Made by a program: the position numbers and the translations under genes. Source: Diadophis punctatus similis (Eukaryota > Chordata > Lepidosauria > Squamata > Dipsadidae). Taken from it: a stretch of 64,000 nucleotides of DNA. The DNA lies in the NCBI GenBank assembly GCA_023053685.1, contig JALIGW010000013.1:14246001-14310000 (forward strand). Direction: 5' to 3'. Below, piece by piece: positions 56,519 to 64,000 of this stretch; positions within the stretch are counted from its first letter, which is position 1; each line of letters begins with the position of its first letter. The notes under the pieces are model-generated. The model did not search any database, had not been told where the DNA came from, and saw only the letters and a program-made list of their open reading frames with translations.

Positions 56519-57801
56519 GTATATATACCGGTAATTAATAAATGAATGGTAGTGAGTGAAGGATGACTGAGATGTATTTTTAAAATATACATATACACAT
56601 ATACAGCAATTTATATGAAACCCTTATCTTCTTTTCGACCCATATACCTGTGCACAAGACTTAGACAAGGTCTATCAGGTCATAAAGAATCTTGAGCTAC
56701 ATATTCTTTTCTAATGAAGTCATAAACAATAACAAAAAAATAGGTCCCAAAAGAAGGCAATTACACCAAGACGAAACATTCCAATTCAATGTATACTTTG
56801 TTTACTCCTGCATACATACTTGGCAGGCGGAGTATAATGTCTAAATCTGGTGCTTTGAGTTGAGCTTTAGGTTGAAATTTATATTATTTTTAAAAATAAT
56901 ATTATCACTGTGAGATTTGTTTTATGTATTTAAAACAGACTCTACTGCCTCTTAATCTTCTGATAAGAAGGCAACCTACAAAATATAATGAAAATAAATC
57001 ACTTATAACTATATAAAAGAAGCTGATGTATACCATTGTTGTTGTTGTTATTAAACACTGAAAACATCTAAGCATACTAATAGTTCTTGATCCAATGCAT
57101 TAAAATAAGCCAGTTGTGGGAAGGATATTCTTATCAGGATACTGCTACAGAGATAACTCTCTTCCTCATTTCATATATTGTGCCAAGTGTCTCAGAAAAA
57201 CTAGAATTAGTTCTAGTTCATCCTCTGCCATAGAAACTCATTTCCTGAGTGATGTTGGGCCTGTCATCATCTGTCAGTTCAACATATCCACAAAGATACT
57301 GCTTGGATGGGGGAAATGGAGGAAGAAATATAGTGCATGCTATTTTGGACTCCTGGAGAAAAAAATAGGGTATACGTCAAACAAATCAATAGCAATTCAC
57401 TTGTCCCTGAAATAGATTGAGAAACAAAGTTAACCAATAAACATATTTGTGAGAAGGAAGGCTATATAAATTTTAGAAATAAATAAACAAGCAAACATGA
57501 AATACTGAATGTGATTTCAACTGACAGCAAATGGTCACCATGTTGGTAGTTCTATTCCATGTTAGCTAAACCTTCTGAATCATCGTCAAAAACACAGTCA
57601 CATAAAATGCATTACCATATTCAAATATATCTAGGACTAGGTATGGCTGTTGATTGAATGCATCATTGCTTGGAGTGAATATATATTTGCAATTGTATTT
57701 CTTTATTCATTGATCAAAATGTCTTGAATTATTCCGACAATTCTGAAGCTTCATTCTGGACCATAACGCAAATTCTGCACTGCAATCAATATATTTGCAA
57801 T
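56519..57801. other. Unassigned AT-rich DNA, no gene seen
   Basis: A 99-codon frame at 57116-57415 has no recognisable motif. Confidence 0.4.
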
Positions 57802-58310
57802 GAGACTCAGTTCGGTCTAGAGCAGGGGTCGGCAACCTTAAACACTCAAAGAGCCACAAAGGTCCTAACTGGAAGCCCCCCATTCAATTCTGAAGCCAAC
57901 CGAAGTCCGGTTCCCCCACCATAGAGTCTTCTCCTAGTGTGGCATCCTTTTTCCTCTACCTCTCCTAACCGAAAGCCCTATAAATTGTGGAGCCGACCAG
58001 TGACAGGGAGCCATAGCAAAGGGATGAAAGAGCCACATGTGGCTCCAGAGCCGCGGGTTGCTGACCTCTGGTCTAGAGGTTGAGGCAGCAAACTAGAAAC
58101 TAGGAGACTGCGAGTTCTAGTCCTGCCTTAGGCATGAAGTCAGATGGGTGTTTTGGGTCAATCACTCTGTCTCAGCCAACCCATCTCATAGGGTGGTTAT
58201 TGTGAAGAAGATGGAAGGGAGGAGTGAGTGTTAGGTACATTTGTCGCCTTGAATTACTTATACAAATGATAAAGGTGGGAATAAACAAACAAACAAACAA
58301 ATAAATAATG
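57802..58310 (+). mobile_element. MIR-like SINE split by a hAT element
   Basis: The SINE head (GAGACTCAGTTCGGTCTAGAG, 57802-57822, of which the last 8 bp are the hAT target) continues at 58071 with GTTGAGGCAGCAAACTAGAA, GAGTTCTAGTCCTGCCTTAG (B box), TTGTCGCCTTGAATTACTTA and an (AAAC)n tail. The hAT insertion separates the A box. Confidence 0.75.
57823..58070. mobile_element. hAT element (TSD gtctagag) inside the SINE
   Basis: GTCTAGAG flanks it at 57815-57822 and 58071-58078. The ends are CAGGGGTCGGCAACCTTA and GGGTTGCTGACCTCTG. Subterminal AAGAGCCAC / GTGGCTC are also inverted. Confidence 0.93.
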
Positions 58311-59479
58311 TAGATGTGATTACATTTCTTCCAGCTAGATCTAAAAACAACACAGGGTCATATGAATAGGCCTTTTTGCTGGCCTTGAACCCATTGTTTA
58401 TGCACCGATATACCTAATGAAATGATTGATTTTAAATTAATCCCCAGAATAACTATCATGTTCACCTCCAAGTACAAAATGATCAGTCCACAGTGAACCC
58501 ACAGCACCGAAAGACAATTCTTTTTAAAAAACGAACCTATGATACTTTTTAAAAAATTAAAACAATTTAGAGAAAAATCACAACAAAACATTGAATCATC
58601 TAGACAAGATAAAAGGACAATACATTTTACATTCTGTGCAGATTGATCAATATAGTACATACCAACCTCACAAATCAAAGATACAGAGCACTTAACACTT
58701 CACCTAATTGTTTACATTCCAGACTGAGTGGTTTAAGTTGTCAAAAACTCTTTAGTGCTGGGAGATTGTATATGTGCGAATCTGCAAAACTCAAAACCTT
58801 TAGAATTTGGATTTTGCTTATATCTCTAACCTTACTAGAGCTGAGGTTTATATAAAGCTTACCTGGAAACCCTTAATTCTACAAAACTTTAGCTGTAAAT
58901 CTCAGAAGAGCAGGTTTTGCCATAATATTTCCATCCAAAATGTTACAGAGGTGCTGTGGATAAGATCACATAGTCTTGTGAGCACTAATCCAAACTGAAC
59001 CAATCGCCTCTAACCTTTTTAGGGTTTCTCATTACTGTATAACATTTACAAACAGCAGACTAAGAAAGATAATATTTTTAAAAAATCTGACTGTCGAAGA
59101 AAAAAGGGGATAAAGGACATGCCATAAATATTGAAGGAGTACACAAAGTCAGAACGGAGAAAATGTGTAAAATGCGTAAAATACTAAGAAAACTGAGCAG
59201 ATAATTGCCATTGCTATCATCAGTCAATCAGTTGTAGGTTGATAGATAGAAAACTAGTGGCTGATGCATAGGGTCAGCCCTTCAAGGTAGATCAAACTAG
59301 GAAACCAAAGTCATACAAACTACCATAATACGACTTTTAATATAGAGCTATTGTAACAGAATCTTGCATGTTGAATATGCTCCTTCCCCCGTCATCTTCA
59401 TGAGGACTTCATGAGAACTAGGGAAACTGTTGTTGATTTTTTTTCCCCTCAGGTTACAATTCTGGCCAGATTAAGATTT
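58311..59479. other. Unassigned AT-rich DNA, no gene seen
   Basis: No supported features. Confidence 0.4.
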
Positions 59480-59519
59480 CTTTTATCTGACTATTGTCTT
59501 GGTAGTGGTCAATTTATTC

Positions 59520-59599
59520 TCCAAGTCATCTGCAGGCAGGACGAGACTTCCAAGGTTCTTTCCAGCCCTCTGATTCTATTTCTATTTCTTTCTCCATAG
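59520..59599 (+). mobile_element. CR1-like LINE 3' tail abutting the DIRS element
   Basis: CAAGTCATCTGCAGGCAGGA, CGAGACTTCCAAGGTTCTTT and CCAGCCCTCTGATTCTATTT followed by CTATTTCTTT resemble the sense 3' end at 45845-45935. Confidence 0.5.
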
Positions 59600-59600
59600 T

Positions 59601-59674
59601 GGGCGGAGCTAACCTCCAAGAATGGGATGATCCAATCCATCAGCCAATGAGGACTGAGTCAGACTCTATAAAAG
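59601..59674 (+). promoter_or_regulatory. DIRS element Pol II promoter
   Basis: In order: a GC box GGGCGG (59601), two CCAAT boxes (59632-59636, 59644-59648) and a TATA box TATAAAAG (59667-59674). Transcription would begin near 59695-59710. GGACTGAGTC (59651-59660) is inverted as GACTCAGTCC (59704-59713) around the TATA box, and AGTCCT...AGGACT (59709-59726) forms another small hairpin near the predicted start. Confidence 0.65.
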
Positions 59675-60210
59675 CTGTAACCCCGAAGGGCACCCCCTCT
59701 TTCGACTCAGTCCTTAGTCGAGGACTAGTGTTCCTAACCTAGCAGGTTAAATCACCTATTATTCTTCTATTCTACTATCTTCATCTTCAACCAGTAAGAT
59801 TCATCACCAACTGACAACTGCGGCTGGTGGCTTCTGTTCACCTCTGGTGAAATCCACCACCAACTACCTGAGGACAGTTAAAGCGGCCTGGCCATCCAAC
59901 TTCAGGATATAAGTCACAGAAGCTGTCCGCTTGAGTGACCATCGGCCAGGGCGGCTTTGCCGCTGACCGCTACAAGGGGTAAGCTGATTCTTCAAACAAC
60001 CTGAATCCGACTGTAATTGCCCCTTTAAATCAGCTCCTGCGCTTCTGCGCCCAAAAAGAGCTATTAACTTCCTCAAACTGCCTCTCTCTTCATTGTGCTG
60101 ACATAGCCTGTGTGGATCGGTAAGCCGCTCCTTCAGAAATTACCATTAACGCCTGTTTTTCAAATTGGAAGTTGACAGCGGCCCGACAAACAGCTGAGAG
60201 AGAAAAAGCC

Positions 60211-60228
60211 TTCTGGGCATGCCCAGAA
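60211..60228. promoter_or_regulatory. 18-bp perfect palindrome in DIRS leader
   Basis: TTCTGGGCATGCCCAGAA is fully self-complementary. Its centre GGGCATGCCC fits the p53 half-site RRRCWWGYYY. Only one half-site is visible, so regulation by p53 is speculative. Confidence 0.4.
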
Positions 60229-60639
60229 CTCATCCTACAGCTTTACTTTGCCGTTTCTGAGACCAGGAAGCAAGTGCTCAGCCGCAGAGCTCATCTAAGA
60301 GCTTTACAGTCAAACCGGCAATTAACGGCTTTCTCACCCTCGCGCTTCTCAGCTGCTGCTCGGGGCGAAGAGAGGGAATCCCCTGACGTCATCAGGGATT
60401 ACCCACAGACGTTAGGAGCCGTTTCGCTCCTCCTGGCTGCTTTCGGAGTTTGAGAGCTGCTGAAATATTGGACAGCTCCACAGCTGACGGAGCTTCATAC
60501 TGAGCCTCAGAAGCACTCAGCAACGAGGGGATTTCTGCAAAAGTGTTCTAACTTAAGCTTCCTTTTCTTTTAAAATTAGCTGGCTGTTGGCACCGCCCTC
60601 TGCGTGAGCCCACCAGCTACAAACAACACCAAATTTCAA

Positions 60640-62229
60640 ATGGCTGATAAAGGGGCCAAGCAGAAGCCCAAGGCAACCAAGGAGAAGCAACCTGATACAG
60701 AGACCAGGCTCAACTCTGCTTCTCACAGGGATCGCTCTCCCCTTCGTCATTCTCAACAGAAGGACGGGGGACATCGGGATAAAGTCCCTGAGAAGGTCAA
60801 GAAGCCACCTTCAACCTCCTCCGGTCCAAAAGAAGGGAGCGATAATTTATCTTCACGTTCCATACAATCATCAGGGGCTCTATCTTTGGATAACCCCAAC
60901 CTTTGTCTGGGTGACAATGACATCTGGGAGGAACCTCGCATTTCGCAAATTCCTTCACCTGTTACCCAACAAGTCACACCATCTGCCATTTTTCAGAACC
61001 CTGAGGTTCAGGCTCTCATCCAGGCTGCCATTAAGGAAGGCATCGCTGCAGGCCTTCAACAAACTTCGGCCACTAGGCATTCAACTACAGAACAGCCTTT
61101 ACCACAAACACCATTGCGTCGAACCACGATGGTCACTGAATGGGACCAGCTCCCCAAAACCGATGCCACCACGCTCCAGGATTCTCCTAAATCCTTGCGT
61201 GACGCAGATGACCAGGGACAAGATTTGGACTTATCATCCGATGAAGACCTTGCCCCTGAACCTGTCACGACTACTGGCCTCTTCAATCCGGCCTTATTTA
61301 AGTCGCTTCTCCATAAAGCAAGAGCAGCAGCAAAGATGCCTCCGGTGGAGTCCAAATCATCTGGAGAGGAACCAGCTGATCCTCTTTTTGAGGAAACAAC
61401 CTCTCAAGAGGAGGTTATACCAACTCCAAAACTGTTCATCGAAGCAGTCACCAAACAATGGCTGACTCCTATTACAGGAGCCGCTCCATCTTCTTTAGAC
61501 AAAAAATACTATAACGTGGCTCAGGGCCTGGCACAACATCTGCCTGTTCCACCAGTGGATGAGCCCATCAAGGCTCTCTACTCAGCCAATCCTTTACCAG
61601 GAGATGGCGAGGAACTACTTCGTCCGGAGGAACGCCGAGCGGAGCAGGCGATCTTACGGGCTCATCAATCAGCTGCCTGGGCGGTAAGAGCTTCGGCCAC
61701 AGCATCATTTTTTTGCCGGACCTCTATTCGCTGGCTAAAAGCCCTTCAAGAACAATCGTCTGAAGTGCGTATGCGCCAGGACATAAACAAACTATTGGCT
61801 GTGGCACAGTTTACATCCGATGCCACACTACAAAGTGCACGCTTCACGGCAAGATCCATGGGAGCATCCATTGTAGCACGCCGCATGCACTGGCTCCGTG
61901 GCTGGCAGTCCGACGCTCGACATAAATGGAGGCTGGCCACTTCCCCAGTTCAGGGTCAGTCCCTTTTTGGGGGGGCCTTGGACTCGTACTTGATCGAGTC
62001 CAAGGATAAACGTAAGGTACTTCCAAATTGCACACGCAGAGGTCCTTCCAAAATACCTACTCCTCCTCCGCCTCCTCCACCCAGACGTCCATATAGGGCT
62101 CCTAGGTATAGGGGCAGATATCAGGCGGGTGGACGACAAACTCCAGTACAGGATAGACCTAGGGCGGAACCTCCGGCCAAGCGCCCTTTTCGGGGTGCAG
62201 GCGGACGCTCCTACCGCCGCAACAAATAG
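60640..62229 (+). CDS. DIRS gag-like protein, intact ORF
   Basis: A 529-residue structural protein of a DIRS retrotransposon, presumed to package the element RNA in cytoplasmic particles. The start is the first ATG in the open frame (60640); the frame is open slightly upstream but without ATG. Residues 1-90 are basic and rich in Lys, Ser and Pro (MADKGAKQKPKATKEKQ). A middle acidic part (DLDLSSDEDLAPE, about 200) precedes a helical block of about 260-440 containing KKYYNVAQGLAQHLPVPPV, ERRAEQAILRAHQSAAWAV, ARRMHWLRGWQSD and FGGALDSYLIESKDKRK, similar in layout to gag-like proteins of vertebrate DIRS elements. The C-terminus has PTPPPPPPPRRP and a YRGRYQ/GGR arginine-glycine tail that could bind RNA; there is no CCHC zinc knuckle. 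The stop TAG (62227) lies inside the start of the RT frame. No frameshift or stop is seen, so the ORF looks functional. Confidence 0.8.
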   Translation: MADKGAKQKPKATKEKQPDTETRLNSASHRDRSPLRHSQQKDGGHRDKVPEKVKKPPSTSSGPKEGSDNLSSRSIQSSGALSLDNPNLCLGDNDIWEEPRISQIPSPVTQQVTPSAIFQNPEVQALIQAAIKEGIAAGLQQTSATRHSTTEQPLPQTPLRRTTMVTEWDQLPKTDATTLQDSPKSLRDADDQGQDLDLSSDEDLAPEPVTTTGLFNPALFKSLLHKARAAAKMPPVESKSSGEEPADPLFEETTSQEEVIPTPKLFIEAVTKQWLTPITGAAPSSLDKKYYNVAQGLAQHLPVPPVDEPIKALYSANPLPGDGEELLRPEERRAEQAILRAHQSAAWAVRASATASFFCRTSIRWLKALQEQSSEVRMRQDINKLLAVAQFTSDATLQSARFTARSMGASIVARRMHWLRGWQSDARHKWRLATSPVQGQSLFGGALDSYLIESKDKRKVLPNCTRRGPSKIPTPPPPPPPRRPYRAPRYRGRYQAGGRQTPVQDRPRAEPPAKRPFRGAGGRSYRRNK

Positions 62230-64000
62230 ATCCTGAGGTCCTTCCCATTGGGGGTCGCCTGCAGTTTTTTGCTGGGCGATGAGAAGAGACTACTTCCGAT
62301 AGTTGGGTGCTAGAGACCATTTCATCAGGACTCGCACTCGACCTTCTTTCCACCCCACCGGGATTTTTTATGAGGTGCCCCCAGTCCTCGGATTCCCAAA
62401 AGCGAGCTCTAATGCTAGCCGCTATCCAGCATCTGTTGGATATCCATGCTATCCAACGGGTTCCGGAGGACCAGCGGGGACAAGGATTCTATTCCAATTT
62501 GTTCCTTGTCAAGAAATCCTCGGGGGGATGGAGAGCAGTCTTGGACCTCAAGCGACTGAACAAATACGTTGCCTATAAGAGGTTCAAGATGCACACGCTA
62601 CATTCCATATTGGCGTGTGTAAGGAAGGGCGATTTCATGACTTCCATTGATTTGACAGAAGCCTATCTACACGTACCAATTCGGCCTTCCCACCAAAAGT
62701 ATCTTCGATTCTGTTACATGTCTGATCATTATCAGTATTCGGCACTGCCATTCAGTCTGTCCTCCGCCCCGTGGGTTTTCACGAAAATCCTAGCTGCCCT
62801 AGCGGCAAGCGTGCGGTCTATTCCAATTCGCCTACACTGTTATTTAGATGACATTTTGATTTTATCGTCCACAGTCTCACAAGCGGAGAATGACCTTCAG
62901 TTAACTATGCAGTGCTTAGAAGAGCATGGCTTCTCCTTAAATATAGAAAAGAGCCAGCTCAATCCCACTACCCGAATTACTCATCTTGGGGCTATCGTGG
63001 ATACCCTGGAGTGCAGGGTGTTTCTTTCCCAGGAAAGACAGGACAATCTGATCACTATGGTCCAGCAGGTTCTCTGTCTCAGAAGAGCGCCATTGAAGCA
63101 GCTCTCATCTCTATTGGGAAAGATGATTTCGGCCATCCATATTACTCCCTGGGCACAACTGCACTCCAGGGATCTTCAATGGCTATTGTTACCATACCAA
63201 AGGGCAGGTAAGAGTAATTCATCAGCAAAAATCAGCATTCCATCCTCTGTCCGTCGATCCCTCCAGTGGTGGCGCTCCAAGGCGATATCCGAAGGCTCCA
63301 GCTTCTTCGAACCCAACCGGGTGATGGTGACAACAGACGCCAGTCTGCAGGGATGGGGTGCTCATGTACAATCTCAAGTAGCCCAAGGAACGTGGTCTCA
63401 TTCGGAGACACTGTTAAATATCAACATTCTGGAACTCAGAGCAGCATTTCTTGCTCTGCAGCAATTTCACAATGTCCTTCACAACCGGCATGTTCTACTA
63501 ATGACCGACAACGTCACCACCAAAGCGCATGTCAACCGCCAGGGTGGGACGGTTTCCAAAGGTCTCATGTCAGAAGCCAAGGCTCTAGGGCTTTGGGCGG
63601 AGCGCAACTTGCTCTCGATTCGAGCGGAACACATATCGGGAGTCAAAAATATAACAGCGGACTGGCTCAGTCGCAATGCAGTGGACTCGGCGGAGTGGAG
63701 TCTGCACCAGGACATTTTTCAAGAATTGGTACAGCGATTCGGTCTTCCGGTGATTGACCTTTTTGCAACTCCACTCAACGCCAAACTACCGAGGTTTCTC
63801 TCACGTTACCGGTCGCAGGGTGCCGAGGACATAGATGCGCTCCGCTGCCCATGGCCGAAGGGCTTGTTATACGCCTTTCCTCCTCTGGCAGTGATTCCAC
63901 AATTCATTCGTCGAATCATAGCCGAGGAGGCGGAGGTAATTCTACTGGCACCATATTGGCCCAGGAGAACGTGGTTTGCGGACCTCCAAGCGCTTTCGAT
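62163..64000 (+). CDS. DIRS reverse transcriptase / RNase H, one in-frame stop, runs off the window
   Basis: ORF2 of the DIRS element; it copies the element RNA and degrades the RNA strand. The frame opens at 62163 after a TAG at 62160, overlaps the gag end by 67 bp, and is interrupted by a single TGA at 62280-62282. From 62283 it is open to the edge (over 570 codons). First ATG after the stop: 62370. Motifs: IGGRLQFF before the TGA and DSWVLETI after it; RGQGFYSNLFLV, WRAVLDLKRLNKY; TSIDLTEAYLHVPI with the motif-A Asp at 62649; CYLDDILI, the YLDD catalytic box, at 62841-62852; RNase H acidic residues in VTTDASLQGWG (63336), INILELRAA (63432), LLMTDNVTT (63507) and ADWLSRN (63660); then LPVIDLFATPLN and APYWPRRTWFADLQAL, typical of DIRS ORF2. 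The rest of the domain and the recombinase ORF lie outside the window. All catalytic residues are present. Confidence 0.85.

Larger units (their letters stand above)
59600..64000 (+). mobile_element. DIRS-type tyrosine-recombinase retrotransposon, 5' part
   Basis: A gag-like ORF is followed by a slightly overlapping RT/RNase H frame of DIRS type, with no protease or integrase between them. The right edge of the window cuts it before the methyltransferase-like and tyrosine-recombinase regions expected in DIRS1-like elements. The left boundary is placed where the GC-rich promoter begins after the LINE tail; the exact terminal repeat cannot be fixed without the right end. Codon use and the absence of decay in about 3.3 kb of coding sequence suggest a young copy. 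Confidence 0.85.

Noticed and set aside
60172..60453. Possible 93-codon upstream ORF in the DIRS leader
   Set aside because: It starts with TTG, not ATG, and has no recognised domain; more likely untranslated leader.
60911..61465. 184-codon frame overlapping gag in another phase
   Set aside because: A shadow of the gag frame, with no domain and no ATG context better than gag's own.

Overview
The window reads as nuclear DNA of a squamate reptile, most likely a snake. The base composition is AT-rich and strongly CpG-poor outside mobile elements. Repeat families typical of squamates are present: tRNA-derived SINEs of the Sauria type, L2- and CR1-clade LINEs (some with (AATAG)n or (AGAAC)n tails, a pattern reported for snake CR1/L3 LINEs), Tigger-like MITEs with TA target sites, and many short non-autonomous hAT transposons with 8-bp target-site duplications (TSDs). 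Bacterial features such as operons, ribosome-binding sites or CRISPR arrays are not expected and none is seen. I find no host exon I can recognise, so the stretch is best read as a gene desert or a large intron.

Layout. 1-12 kb: mostly unassigned AT-rich DNA, with an L2 tail (~1.92-2.12 kb), a tRNA-SINE (3.0-3.3 kb), a hAT element (4.9-5.3 kb), microsatellites and a truncated LINE (7.5-8.8 kb) carrying a SINE. 12-21 kb: several hAT copies, a solo LTR (13.17-13.57 kb), Tigger-like MITEs (one with a nested hAT) and a second LINE copy (16.0-16.8 kb). 23-29 kb: an antisense LINE with reverse-transcriptase remnants, a 722-bp palindromic hAT element, an L2 3' end, a SINE and a hAT element. 30-42 kb: a SINE, a MITE, an L2 nested in a LINE, a minus-strand solo LTR with recognisable TATA and poly-A signals, long microsatellites and another L2. 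42-58 kb: the densest hAT region, including a 312-bp fold-back, an 893-bp GC-rich palindromic element and nested insertions, plus CR1 and LINE pieces. 59.6-64 kb: the 5' two thirds of a DIRS-type (tyrosine-recombinase) retrotransposon with a promoter, an intact gag-like ORF and a long RT/RNase H ORF that runs off the right edge.

How the pieces relate. The only long, convincingly coding frames belong to the DIRS element. All other coding sequence is decayed LINE ORF2. The most unusual signal is that different hAT families, and one solo LTR, carry the same CpG-rich palindromic core around TGCGCATGCGCA, which fits the published NRF1 consensus exactly at seven places. All seven lie inside mobile elements, so the CpG-rich regulatory-looking sequence in this AT-rich region has been brought in by transposons.
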